Numbered from the stretch's first letter, positions 11,641 through 22,647 are shown. The stretch: DNA of 64,000 nt from Steromphala cineraria (GCA_916613615.1 OU744725.1:59900575-59964574), one strand, 5' to 3'. A program made the numbers and translations. Notes: generated by a model not told the origin, from the sequence alone.

Positions 11641-12200
11641 AATGCTAGATGAGCCACTGGAGGAAAGAAGTCCTGTACCAAAAAAATTGCCATTGACTTC
11701 TTCAAACATACATATTGTACTCTTTGAAAATAGATTTCTTCTAAGATTGACGAGCTTAAAAAATTTACTCTTCTTCTTTATATTGAATCAACTTATAAAA
11801 TATTTAACTTTTCAGAAAAAAATTCTTTTGCGTATTGAAAATGATTTTAATCCCCTTTTATTAAATGAAGTATCTTGGGTAACATATCAGCTGAGGCCAA
11901 CAGATCCACAGAGTAAATGCTAGAAGAGCCACTAGGTTGATAGTGGCACATAGGCTAGACGAGGGAAAGAAGCCCTGTACCCAAAAATTGCTATTGACTT
12001 CTTCAAACATACATTTTGTAAACCTACACTCTTTTGAATATAGACTATTGATGAGCTTAAGAAATTGACTCTTCTTTATATTTAATCAACTTATAAAATA
12101 TTTAACTTTTTAGAAAAAAATTCTTTTGAATATTGAAAATGATTTAAATTCCCCTTATATTAAAGAAGTACTGAATATCTTGGGTAACATATCAGCTGAG
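11641..12200 (+). repeat. two-copy tandem duplication, ~274-bp unit
   Basis: Unit 1 (11641-11914) and unit 2 (11915-12200) both start AATGCTAGA.GAGCCACT and share ATTGACTTCTTCAAACATAC, AATCAACTTATAAAATATTT and GGGTAACATATCAGCTGAG in the same order with small indels. The unit start still resembles the last collagen-like triplets upstream, so the duplication took in the edge of that relic. The plus frame 11642-11923 spans unit 1 only and is broken in unit 2, which argues against it being coding. Confidence 0.85.
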
Positions 12201-13529
12201 AGTCGTCCAGTCCATTCTTGTAAGTATGTTTGCTCAATTTATCACAAGGATTCTATGGAATTATCCACCGGCTAGACATAATTTAATGTGAGCAGGACAA
12301 ATATGTCTATCAGCTGATGAGAAACATAGATTATATGATATTACTTGATTCTGAGAGAAACCTTCTGCTTAGACCTTTATATAGTGGGAGATTCTCACAC
12401 TAGTGAGGGAAAATCCCATTTATAGCATATTTTGAATTTCTTTGACAATGATAATGATAATTGTGACTTAATGGTGTATAAATTTAGAAACTGCTCATCA
12501 GAGCTGCTTTTATACTCATGAGGGTTTCGAGTGATTTCCCAAAATACTCATTATGTGACACATTCATCACTACCAACCAACATATTTTTTAATCATTAAA
12601 TCTGTAATTTTATACTGGGTCTTTTAAGCTACAATGACAATATATTTTAATTTTGTTTTCATTGTTACCAGTGATGATAAAATATATTGTCATTGATAAG
12701 GTGCAGGAAGTATTTTCAGTATAGGTACAGAAATGAGGGATACTTTGCTACTTTCAAAGTTATAAACATTTGATTCACATATTTTAGTAAAAATAAACCT
12801 CAGATCAAAATTAATAGTTTGGAATTTCAGCTTTCAAGACAAAAATTTGAAATTCTAAGACACCTTACAAGAATTCAATAGATTAAAAATCATGAAAATA
12901 ATGATTGATTATTTCTCCACCTGTTACTTTTTAAGTTGTGATAGCTCAAAATAGACAAAACTAAACAGCTGTAAGCTATGTTATTAATCATCTATGAAAC
13001 ATCTCAAAATGTTACCGAGCAAAGAAAGTAGCAAGGGTTTTTGTGGTTCTGGTAAATGGTAATCTTATCTAAGGTGGTTAATATCAGTAACATTGATATA
13101 TATACATATATATATTTAAATCATTTCGATTCAAATTTCTCACTACATTCGTTATTTGAAGTAATTCATGATTACTTAAATATAACAGTGATCGCATGAG
13201 GAGGGTATGTATAGGAAAGATATAGTACATTTATAAATAAGTATATATCTTGATTTGAAATGCAGGAATTTAGTTATAACTCATGTCATAAACTTTAAAT
13301 GGAAAACTGATTAAAAATATCTGAATGAGTTTTGATAGCATTGTACATTTTCACTCTTTTCTATTATGTGGAAATTAACAATATTGAGAAATAAATGCTT
13401 ATACTTCTTCATCAGCTGATGTTGAACCATATTCTCAGAATCGTTATTTTTTTTCCAAGAAAGAGGAATTCTTGCTTTTCTAAGGTTTCCAGTTCCTGAA
13501 TTTCTTTAAGACTTCATTGTTCTGTTTAT
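12201..13529. other. no gene seen; A+T-rich DNA
   Basis: Apart from an inverted repeat at 12632-12695 and an AT-dinucleotide stretch near 13100-13125 no structure was found. Confidence 0.4.
12632..12695. repeat. 17-bp perfect inverted repeat
   Basis: CAATGACAATATATTTT at 12632-12648 is the exact reverse complement of 12679-12695, with a 30-base spacer. A transcript could fold into a stem, but the arms are A+T-rich. It may be a remnant of a small transposon or chance. Confidence 0.5.
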
Positions 13530-14200
13530 TAGCTCATCTGGCCTGTAAGGCCCGATGGGCTTATGGCATGGCATGGTGTCCGGCGTCCGTCCGTCCGTCC
13601 GTCCGTAAACTTTGTGGAATTTCGACTTATTCTCCAGAAACATAAGGCCTAGAAAGCTGAAACTTGGTGTATAGACTCCTTGGCTAGTGAGGATTATAAA
13701 TTGTAGCTTTAGTGGCCCTGTGACCCCTAATAAGGGCCACAGGGGCCACGCCCTAAAAACCTATTTTCATCTTCTTCTCCAGAAGCATAAGGCCTAGAAA
13801 GTTGAAACTTTGTGTACAGACTCCTTGGCTAGTGAGGATTATAAATTGTAGCTTTAGTGGCCCTGTGACCCCTAATAAGGGCCACAGGGGCCACACCCTA
13901 AAAACCTACTTTCATCTTCTTCTCCAGAACCATAAGGCCTAGAAAGCTGAAACTTTGTGTACAGACTCCTTGACTATTGAGGATTATGAATTGTAGCTTT
14001 GGTGACCCTGTTGCCCCTAATAAAGCAACAGGAACGTCCTTCAAATCTATTTTCATCTTCTTCTCCTGAAGTATAAGGCCTAGAAAACTGAAACTTGTCG
14101 CCTATATACTTAATTTTATGATTGGTGCCCCTGTGGCCTTCACAAAGGGGGAATCACATTGGCCACACTCTACAGCATAATTGGCTCTATTTTTTTTATG
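13530..14200 (+). mobile_element. TAGCTCATCTGGCC-family element with ~145-bp internal tandem repeats (copy 1)
   Basis: The head is an imperfect palindrome (TAGCTCATCTGGCC, short loop, GGCCCGATGGGCTTA) followed by a (GTCC)n run near 13580-13607. Then comes a unit marked by CATAAGGCCTAGAAAGCTGA at 13641, 13786, 13931 and about 14071, spacing 145, 145 and 140. Units 1 to 3 are nearly identical, including GTGGCCCTGTGACCCCTAAT. Such elements are common in molluscs and other marine invertebrates. A second copy at 20912 shows a 3-prime tail ending in TTTCTAG-T. This copy seems to lack that tail. Confidence 0.75.
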
Positions 14201-14220
14201 ATTCACATGTATTTTCAATA

Positions 14221-14366
14221 ATCTTGATAATATTTTCAATAATAATAATTTTATCAAAAGTATACAAGTAGGCCTCACTGCTTTAATAATCTATAAATAA
14301 TCTTGATAATATTTTCAATAATAATAATTTTATCAAAAGTATACAAGTAGGTTTCACTGCTTTAAT
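14221..14366 (+). repeat. 79-bp direct tandem duplication
   Basis: ATCTTGATAATATTTTCAAT begins at 14221 and again at 14300. The copies share the following AATAATAATTTTATCAAAAG and TATACAAGTAGG, and differ by only a couple of bases. This is a recent local duplication. Confidence 0.9.
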
Positions 14367-15153
14367 TCCTTTGAAATTAAAAAAATCCAATAGAGAAGAA
14401 TGTATGTAACATTTTGTTCTCTTCTTTGTGACAGTTACAATGCACATGCACCCTTAATAACATTTATTCTGGCCATTAACCAAGACAAGAGAAAACATCC
14501 ACGTTCAACCCTGAAGCTTTAAGGAAGATATATGTTAAATCCATTCTATCAAATTACACAGCTATGTCTTGGAAATGTTGTCACTTTCAAATTGGATTTA
14601 TTGTTGTTGTTTAAGAAACATAACCCAACCGAGAATGTCAAAGAAACAAAAGATTACCTCTGGTTGCCAGGAGAAATGAGAAAAAGGGAAAAAAGGAGCC
14701 TTGATTAACAGTTTTCATGGAATCCGTTTAGAGAGCTGTGCTTGTGTTTACTTACTCAAGGAGTTGTCCTCTTTGTAAACACGAATAAAAAATAATGTTT
14801 TTTATTATCTATTTGTTCATTTTGTAAGGTTTTAAAAACAGTTTATTTTCCTGAAACTGTAAAGGAATACATACTCATATTAAAGAAAATACTTACAAAT
14901 AATGATAATAATAATTATTATACCTGTATTAAAACAAAATTGATCTGTATAGGTTTTTCATGCATATGAAAAGGAATATAGCTATCTTTTGTATATTTGT
15001 GTACATTCATGTTTTATCTTGTAAAATGAGTGTTGCAGAATTCTTTACCTGTGAATTTTGTCCCATGGGTCTATTTATATAAATGAATTTAGGGATAAAT
15101 AGTTAGCACTTTACCATCTACAACCCGAAAATCAGGCGTTAAACGTAGTTTTT
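14367..15153. other. no gene seen
   Basis: Unique A+T-rich sequence. A less A+T-rich stretch at 14440-14720 shows no recognisable motif or frame. Confidence 0.35.
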
Positions 15154-15454
15154 TCTGGTTTGATACGGGTGAGGTGATGTGGGGTTTATCGCTACTTTCA
15201 AGAGTATTTCACTTATATCGCGGCTACTAGTATCATTGCAGGGAGAAAGCCCGCAACATTGTGGCTATGCATTGCGGTGAAACCTGTGAGCATCGGCTGG
15301 AACCAGCAACCGTGGGTGGTACTGCACTGAAATTCAGTGTAGCATTGCACCCAAACCTGACTGCGTGTAGAACAGTTCTCTACTGCAGACAAAGTTGCTG
15401 AGCCTCTTGCGAGATTTGAACCACAGACCTCTTGATCTGGTTTGATAGGGGTGA
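15154..15454 (-). mobile_element. tRNA-derived SINE with 19-bp target-site duplications
   Basis: TCTGGTTTGATACGGGTGA (15154-15172) and the same sequence with one mismatch (15436-15454) flank the element. On the minus strand the first ~30 bases contain GGTTCAAATCTCGC, a match to the RNA polymerase III B-box, so a tRNA-like head is present although the A-box part is truncated. The body shares ~95 bases with 30845-30950 (GTAGAGAACTGTTCTACAC and GGGTGCAATGCTACAC). The minus frame at 15213-15464 lies in this SINE and is not a gene. Confidence 0.8.
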
Positions 15455-15929
15455 AAGAGTCCAAGACATTTTCAGATTTTCTATTACTCTATAATTGAAG
15501 AACAAAGAACACATATACTTCTCTTTTCAACAGGAAGCAAAGTAAAATCAGCATCCCTTTTACAAAAAGATATTAGAATTAAATCATCTGAAAGTGTGTG
15601 AACTTTATAAAAAAATAGATCGTGTCGATAATCTATTGAAAACCATTGAACTCAAGTCTTTGAAATCTTACTGCCTGATTTGAACAAGTTAAAAAAAAAT
15701 ATCTTTGACTAATGCATGTTCAAAATCACGACTTTCATTTTGTCTGTCTATTTAACCTGTTTCTTTTATTGACACTTACGCAACAGCAAGTAGTATTGGT
15801 CAAATGATACATTTAACTGCGTTTCTATTTGAAAGTGATTTAATTTACACGATTTTTCAAGGTATTTTGTGAAAGGAGTGAATGTTTCTAAAAATCTAGG
15901 TTAAATTAAGTTGACTCTTGCAGACTTAA

Positions 15930-16487
15930 AGGAGCAGTAGCACGTTTTCAGTGGAAATATAAGGTGATGTCAGGAAAATGAAAATAAATGGTTCCATTTG
16001 AAAGACAATAAGCTGTAATAAATCAAATAAATAATGTAACGTTCAGCCATGACATTTCCTTTTTTACACAAAAGGAATTGAAGGTAACTTCTTTGAGAGG
16101 CATTTTAGAAGTTGGGATGACAATAATGCTGAGGAATATATGGATGACAACTTCTTTGTTCATTGTATGCGACGTTTCGACACAGATTCTAGTGTCGTTC
16201 TCTCTGCTTGAGAACGACACTAGAATCTGTGTCGAAACGTCGCATACAATGAACAAAGAAGTTGTCATCCATATATTCCTCAGCATTAAGGAATTGAAGG
16301 TGTTACACAAATATGGTCGCCAATTGACTTTATGTAAATCTTTATAGTTTATTATTTTTAGACTATGGATAATTGGTTTGTGTAATGAGAGTTTTATCAA
16401 TATAAAATGAATACACTTAGCATTAACTTACAATAATCAGTGAAAAAATGAAAATATAAAATTTTCAAAAAACATGCTACTGCCCCT
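15930..16487. mobile_element. TTAA-flanked inverted-repeat element (family AGGGGCAGTAGCACG), copy 1, split by a hairpin insertion
   Basis: The left end is TTAA (15926-15929) then AGGAGCAGTAGCACGTTTTC. The right end is GCATGCTACTGCCCCT-like followed by TGAA (16488-16491), a mutated TTAA. Without the 0.2-kb insertion at 16086-16288 it would be ~340 bp, the size of the copies at 34100 and 59165. TTAA target sites are typical of piggyBac-superfamily elements, so these are probably piggyBac-type miniature elements. No coding capacity. Confidence 0.8.
16086..16288. mobile_element. hairpin element, copy 1: 78-bp perfect inverted repeat, 13-bp target duplication
   Basis: Arms 16125-16202 and 16210-16287 are exact reverse complements separated by a 7-base loop. 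The element is flanked by AGGAATTGAAGGT at 16073-16085 and 16289-16301, inside the TTAA element. It begins with ACTTCTTTGAGAGGC, which is not part of the inverted repeat. The arms contain GTGTCGAAACGTCGCAT. The second copy is at 53716. A GAAACGTCGC motif next to a short stem resembles the terminal parts of Penelope-like retroelements, which I offer as an inference. The overlapping plus and minus frames here (16078-16347, 16023-16400) encode the same peptide on both strands only because of the palindrome. Confidence 0.85.
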
Positions 16488-16546
16488 TGAAATGGGCATT
16501 TAGAAGTGGTATACATAACAACAAAATATACTTAGATGACCACTTA

Positions 16547-17157
16547 TTATGTCCCCTGCAAAGCTTTGCGGGAGACATAATGTTTTCAGTTCAGTCCATA
16601 ATTCCATAATTCCGAAATGCTTTCGTTTCCGGGCCATATCTCAAAACCTGTTCAATATATTTAACGAAACTAGGTATGAGGTTAGATCTAGTGGTGCACT
16701 GGTGGCTTTTGCTATTATTGTATTCTGAATTTTTAATTTTTTTCTGGTTTCTATGGAAACAGTTTGAACTTAATGCATATAGAGGGTAGGGTCTGTTTCC
16801 GGGCCATATCTCAAAAACCTTTCAATATTTTTTTACAAAACTTGGTATGTGGTTAGACCTAATGGTGGTGTATTGTCTTTAGCTATTTTGGTTATTCTAG
16901 ATTTTTTTCTGGTTTCCATGGAAACTATTTGAACTTAGTGCAATTAGGGTGTAGGATCTGTTTCTGATTAAAAGTTGGAACGGGGAACTCAAAAACTTTT
17001 CAAATGTTTTTACAAAATTTGGTATGAGGTTAGATCTAGTGGTGGAGTGGTGCCTTTTGCTATTTTGGTTTTTCTTTTTGTTGTTGATGGTTTTGTTGGA
17101 AACTATTTGAACTTAGTACATATGGGGGGTAGGGCTATTCACATATTTCTAGTTTAT
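16547..17157 (+). mobile_element. TATGTCCCC-family Helitron-like element with ~174-bp internal tandem repeats (copy 1)
   Basis: The head is a palindrome, ATGTCCCCTGCAAAG / CTTTGCGGGAGACAT. Three tandem units follow, marked by GGTATG at 16673, 16844 and 17021 (spacing 171 and 177), each with GTTAGATCTAGTGG- and CTGGTTTCCATGGAAAC-like segments. The end reads CACATATTTCTAG followed by T, the CTRR-T arrangement typical of Helitron 3-prime ends. The frame 16975-17160 is repeat sequence. Confidence 0.65.
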
Positions 17158-18114
17158 TAAGAAAATCAGAGTATTTACACTTACTCCTTCATCAGGTTAT
17201 GTGTAGGGAACAAGAAAATCAATTTTACTATTTTTGTAGTTGACTTAATCACTGGATTAACACATCTTACATATTGTCTATTTTCTCAATCGTGTACTTT
17301 AGTGAACTTACCTTATGTACATATAGCTTCTTCATATATCTTGAATTAAGCTTAAACTAAAACTCAATCATCTCCCTTTGTTAAAGCCAGCTTTGGATGA
17401 TGAAAAGCACTTTCTAAGAAAATGTTTCCTTAGCAGTGAAATGATGAAGAATCTTTGTACTCAGAAATGTCAATCAAGTTGTTCTTCAAATAACTTTAAA
17501 AGTCTATTTACTTTTATTATCAATCTATTATTAATACCTCTCATCCTATATGTCATTGCTTCACCCTTTCAACTGGCTGAATCTCCTTTAATCCAGGCAA
17601 GAAATAAACAACCATTGTATGTTGCATCCGACGGTAAAGTTTCGCTCCCCTGGAAGAACTCGCTATTGATTTCCTTCGTACAGGGCTGTGTTTGCGTCTT
17701 GTAGAGTCAAGTGTTTTTATTACTTTCAATCACCTGCATTCACGGCATAGCAAGCTTCGTCTATGCTTATTTCCATGAATACTCCTGTCAGGAACAGGTA
17801 TTGAAGAAGAAACCAATTTAACTCCATTATTCACGTTTCTCTTAAAGCGCCACTCCGTCATAAGTGTAGATAATAGATAAAAGTCTTTGGTACATCATTC
17901 ATGGGCAATAATTATTACAAAAAAACAAGCTTTTTAAGTGGCAGTAGAAATTTGTTTAATAATTTTCTTTTTAAATTTTCGCGAAATTTTTTACCAAATT
18001 CATTAGTAGACAATTATGCCTACCTCGAATCTCGAATTTAAGATAATAAAAAAATTGAATAGAACTTGCATGTTGCTTTTTTCATTGCTGTATAAGTTGA
18101 ACTTAAGTTCATCC
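17158..18114. other. no recognised gene; one 108-codon frame of unknown value
   Basis: A plus frame at 17378-17704 contains a hydrophobic run (SLFTFIINLLLIPLILYVI) and a Cys-rich stretch before it. I do not recognise it, and no splice sites or promoter stand out. Positions 17600-17860 are G+C-richer and free of known repeats. A lone TTAA-AGCGCCACTC at 17842 resembles a TTAA-element end but has no partner. Confidence 0.3.
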
Positions 18115-18375
18115 AGTGTATACCTAACACATTAAATAGAACATGTCACTATTCATTTTTAAGACAGATTAAACTCATATTTGATTGTGGTGTTTATCTA
18201 CAATATTAGATAGAACGTGTCACTATTGCTTTTTTGAGTGGTAGAGAATTAAACATTTAATTCACTAGGAATATTTATCTAAAATATCAAATAGAACCGT
18301 CACTATTGCTTTTTAAGTGAGAACCATTAAAACTCAATTCAATAGTGGTGTTTATCTAATACATTAAATAGAACT
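18115..18375 (+). repeat. degenerate tandem repeat, ~78-bp unit, about 3.3 copies
   Basis: AAATAGAAC-type motifs recur at about 18133, 18208, 18288 and 18366, each followed by GTCACTATT(G/C)(C/A)TTTTT in the first three units and preceded by TGTTTATCTAA.A. Divergence between units is considerable. Confidence 0.7.
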
Positions 18376-19689
18376 CGGCTACTACTGGCACATCTACATT
18401 AGTAGATCATATTTGGAGAACTTCAGGATTAATGACTATGGTGTTTGAACAGCAGATTCCGCAATAGAAGCCGAGTTACAAGGACGATATCAACTTGGCG
18501 TGAAGCGATGAACAAATAGACTTGACCAGCGCTTGATGAGATTGGTCTCCGATGCATTTCTTTGAAAAATGGAAACTTTCAATATATTCAAATACTAGGC
18601 TAGCACAGACTCTACTTAAAAAGATTGTTTGTGGACTATGTCAATGATGAAGCACGTATCTAGTGATGAGGCAAACAGTTTCTTCCTTACACGGATCAAA
18701 AACGTGTTCAATGCTTGTTGAATGATGTTAGAATGCGAAGCGTTAACAAAGACAGTCATGATGAGTTGAAAAAAGTTTTGAAACATGTATTTTCACATGT
18801 GCCAAATCTGAAATGGTGGTGATTTGTATATGACATGAAATCCGTTTTTGTTTGAATTACGTTCTCAAGTTCTGTTACATATGATAAGTATGATGCATGT
18901 GCCTGATTCTAACATTTTTTTTGGTCTGTGAGGTGTATGTGAAATAACAACAGAGTGAATATTGATTTTCCATGTAGTATTCATATTTCAGGTTTATAAT
19001 AGCTAGGATATTTGGTGTTTTTTTTCAAGAATAACCGGTATATTTTTTTATAATGACTGTAATCATATTGTATACTTGTTTCTTGGCTACTTTATGATCC
19101 AATAACATATTTATTTATAAAAGTAGAGATTTTGTACATAAACGTATCTTGACATACAAATACATACTGAAAAAGTTCATACATTTGATCACTTTTCAAT
19201 TTTCATCTAATTTCTTTGTAGGATTTAAAGTTATTTTAAATCACTGTACGTTTTTTAGAAATTTATTCACTTAATTTAGACTTACAATCTAGAAACAAAT
19301 ATGAATGTATCATTAAGAAAAAGTTGCTACAAGTAACACGCTACACCTTACATCTCAAGTGCCTATATACTTATAAATAATATCTGTATATATATATACA
19401 TATAATTAAGTATACAATCATTACAAACGCTTTCAGGAAATTTTATGAACTGTCTATTTTAGGATCTGATTGAGAATGCTATATATTTTTTTTTTAATTT
19501 TATATAAATGCTTAAAAAAAAAATCCCTTATTTGTCATTTTGCATATACATGACCTAAGTTTTTTAACATTGTATTTAGTGGATTGCAATATAAATCAAA
19601 GGTTACATTTGTGAAGTTTTGTTTTAATACTGAGATAATTTAAAACTTATTGTTAATTGAATGATCATGCATTGATTAAATAAACAGTG
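18376..19689. other. no gene seen
   Basis: 18376-18830 is less A+T-rich and not repetitive in this window, with no convincing frame. The remainder is A+T-rich with an AT microsatellite near 19388-19405 and several T or A runs. Confidence 0.35.
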
Positions 19690-19699
19690 AATCAAGACC

Positions 19700-20080
19700 A
19701 TAGCTCAAAAACAATGACTTTTGTTTATTTAACTTGGTATGTGGTTAGATCTAGTGGTTGAGTGGTGCTTTTTGCTATTTGGTAATTCTAAATTTTTTAT
19801 TTTTCTGGTTTCCATGGAAACAATTTGATCTTAGTGCATTTTGTGGTAGGGTTAATTTTGGCCTCTATTTTAAAATCTTTCTGTATAATTTTATGAGACC
19901 CAGAATTGATTAGACCAATAGATTGAGTTGACCTTTTCACTCCTAAGTTTACCAATCCTTTTTTTTTATTTGTTTGTGAAATGTCTCTGGCATCACTTGC
20001 AAAAAGGGCTAAGGTGATGACATTTGATTAACAATTGGGGCGGGGGACATCACTGTGCATCACATGCACATTTTTCTAGT
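19700..20080 (+). mobile_element. Helitron-like element, 5-prime truncated (copy 2), intact 3-prime terminus
   Basis: Shares ACTTGGTATGTGGTTAGATC and CTGGTTTCCATGGAAAC with the elements at 16547 and 23100. The end is GTGCAT-CAC-ATGCAC (20055-20069), a perfect 6-bp hairpin, then ATTTTT, then CTAG (20076-20079) followed by T. A short hairpin a few bases before CTRR, with insertion next to T, is the diagnostic 3-prime structure of Helitrons. This copy makes the family assignment clearest. Confidence 0.7.
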
Positions 20081-20826
20081 TGACATGCTATACCAATAAA
20101 AATTCAAACAAAATATGTTTAAGAATGACAATGATGCACACATAAAAAGTCATCTGCCAATGCAGAAACATTTATTTTTATCATTTAGCCTTCCACTGTC
20201 AGTTTTAAAAGGATTTTCAAGAAAGATCTTGGATTTTCAACATAGATCAGTATTAAAAAAAAGTTTATCCCAGCATACCTTGTTGATAGATGAATTGTAT
20301 AAAAAATAACAATTTAGATTGCCGAAGCTGTCAAGTTTGTCTGCTTGACTGGCAAGTTGGCAGTTTGGAATGACAGGATTGCAACCCTTAGGTCAAGGTC
20401 ATCTGAAATGTATGATTCTTGAGTACAGTTCATTTTTTCTTCTATCAGGAAGACATTTTTCTCAACTTTGCGGTTGTCATGGAAGAGTTACATGCACTGA
20501 TGCACTTCAGAAAATCTTCATTGATTTTTATTATATTAATGACTGGGTGCAATTATTTTAATTGAAAAGGAAAGAATAAAAGAGTCAATATTTCTTGTTT
20601 CATTATATGAATATGATAACCATTCAAAAAGCAAGATAGCTCCATAATAACTTTTTCATTTTGAAGACCTTACTAGGGTAAATATACATGCATACATCTA
20701 TGCATCCACAAAGGTTTCAACTCTACACCAACATGGAGAAGATGCAATCTCAAAAGACTTTCATAACTTGAAGAACAGAAAAATTCTATACATAGTTAAC
20801 TTCTTTTATAACATTAAGTTTAAGTA
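20081..20826. other. no gene seen
   Basis: Unique A+T-rich DNA. The small plus frames at 20115-20309 and 20370-20561 carry no recognisable domain. Confidence 0.35.
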
Positions 20827-20911
20827 TTAAAGGCACCAATCAATCGGCTTTCATCCGCCATCTTGAAATGTAAGCATTTACTCAACATTTATTTGGATGT
20901 TGCATTACTTT
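20827..20911 (+). mobile_element. fragment of second TTAA element family (AGGCACCACTCGA type)
   Basis: TTAA at 20827-20830 is followed by AGGCACCAATCAATCGGC and TCCGCCATCTTGAAATGTAA. This matches the end of the complete element at 45869-46289. The copy stops where the TAGCTCATC element begins, and no right end was found. Confidence 0.65.
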
Positions 20912-21460
20912 TTAGCTCATCTGGCCTGAAAGGCCTGATTGGCTTATAGCATGGCATGATGTCCGGCGTCCATCCTTCCCCCCGTAAAATTTGTGCATTT
21001 TATCTTCTTCACCAGAAGCATAAGGCCTAGAAAGCTGAAACTTTGTGTACAGACTCCTTGACTAGTGAGGATTATAAATTGTACCAAATAAGGGCCAAAG
21101 GGTCATGCCCTTAAAACCTATTTTCATCTTCTTCTACAGAAGCATCAGGTCTAGAAAGCTGAAACTTTTTCTACAGACTGCAAAGTAAGATAAGGAGGAC
21201 TCTAGATTGTACTTTTGGTGACCCTGTGGGAGAACCACATTTTCCACACCCTAAAGCAAAATAATTATATGAAATTTGGTATCGGGATAGTCCGAATGAT
21301 AGAGTGGTTCCTTTTGCTGTTTTGGTAATTTCTTGTGAATCAAATTGTATATTGTTAAAAATAAACTTTTATGGATGTTCTCTGGCATAACTTGAAAATA
21401 ATGTTAACATGAATAGGTTGGATTGAAAGTTGTGACATTTAAGCACATATATTTCTAGTT
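20912..21460 (+). mobile_element. TAGCTCATCTGGCC-family element, copy 2, with Helitron-like tail
   Basis: The head TAGCTCATCTGGCCTGAAAGGCC is followed by a (truncated) pair of units with CATAAGGCCTAGAAAGCTGA at 21019 and CATCAGGTCTAGAAAGCTGA at 21143. From about 21268 the sequence changes to TTTGGTATCGGGATAGTCC and TGGTTCCTTTTGCTGTTTTG, which match the tail units of the TATGTCCCC elements. The end is CACATATATTTCTAG-T. So the two head types share one tail and probably belong to one superfamily. Confidence 0.65.
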
Positions 21461-22036
21461 CTAAAGAATATTACACAAAATAATTGTAACCTTTGCTTTA
21501 CTTTCATCCTAAATTATACTCAGTTCATCATTGCCATCAACTCAAAAGTGTTATCATTTAGTAGATTGAATTCTGTAAAAAGTTAAATTGATTAATTCTT
21601 TGAAAAAAGAATTTTACCTCGTTAAGAATACCAAATTAGCCATAGATGAATTGAAATGACAGAGTTCATATTCTCTATTAATGGCACTGCATAATGTTTG
21701 ATATTTTGGTCAGAATGTACGAATTTGATTAAAGCATTAGTGTTACTTGCTGGAAAATGATGTCTCTGACATATAGAACCATGGAAGTTAATCATTTTTT
21801 TCTATCTTGACATTTAAACACTGACTAAATGTTTAACATTTTTTTTCTCATTTGACATATGCTTTGTGAACTAAACTTTTGAGGCTTTTATTCCACATAT
21901 TCTGAATAATAACTGCCTAAATTCACTATTGAGGTTTTTTTTTCAAAGTTGATTTTATTTAAATTTAGCTTTATAAATTAATGTGTTATCAAATTTAACT
22001 TTATTAGTTTGGAATTTGAAATACATTACAGCTGCA
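21461..22036. other. no gene seen; A+T-rich
   Basis: No recurring repeat, inverted repeat or domain-bearing frame seen. Confidence 0.35.
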
Positions 22037-22038
22037 TA

Positions 22039-22647
22039 CCATAAGTTTGTTCACCTGCTTGTGATCTTAGTGCAAATATCATGTAATTTTGGTTTTGCTT
22101 TGACGTCACAAAACAACCCCAGGACCACTTACAGAAGATCATTGATTGTCAATGTGTAAAATAACCAGTCCCAAACCATTTTTTTGGGAACGTCTTGTCA
22201 CTGGTGCTTAATGTCGATATTTGGCATTGTTAAATAGACAGATGGGGTCATATTCGTGAAATTCAAATTTTCTTAAATTTCTTTTAAAATCGTCCATGTA
22301 AACTTTGTAGGAAAGAAATAGGAACAGTTATGTTGCATTAGCGCAAAGGAATACACGTGAGTAAGATCTAAAGCTGTTGATCACTTATGAAGGCTTTTGT
22401 ACAGCAAAACAAAAATCAGTGTTTTCGAAATTCTGACCCCTGCATGGTCACTTCAATGTCCGGCCAAATTTGTTGCAGCTATCTGCTAGGTATGGCATTC
22501 GAATATGGCAACCCAAACTAAATCTTAACTTCTGCAGTGAAATTTCATCATTATCGGATTCGTTTTTACAATGATATGATGTCTCAAAACGTTACAAATT
22601 ACATGATATTTGCACTAGAATACGCAGGTAAGTGAACAAACTTACGG
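22039..22647. mobile_element. 609-bp TA-flanked miniature element with long imperfect terminal inverted repeats
   Basis: The left end is TA then CCATAAGTTTGTTCACCTGC and on to TAGTGCAAATATCATGTAAT. The right end, reverse-complemented, is TA then CCGTAAGTTTGTTCACTTAC, then TAGTGCAAATATCATGTAAT. The two 20-base inner blocks are identical. TA target duplications lie at 22037-22038 and 22648-22649. Outside the TA, both flanks also carry ACAGCTGC(A/G)TA in inverted orientation. No transposase frame. Tc1/mariner-type by target duplication. Confidence 0.8.

Noticed and set aside
16023..16400. Overlapping plus and minus frames encoding the same peptide
   Set aside because: A direct consequence of the 78-bp perfect palindrome in the hairpin element, not evidence of two genes.
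17378..17704. 108-codon frame with a hydrophobic segment as a membrane protein gene
   Set aside because: A+T-rich DNA readily gives hydrophobic runs. There is no homology I can name, no splice or promoter signal, so it was left as unassigned.
17842..17870. Another TTAA element end (TTAA-AGCGCCACTC)
   Set aside because: No matching inverted end follows within a plausible distance, and similarity to known ends is only about ten bases.
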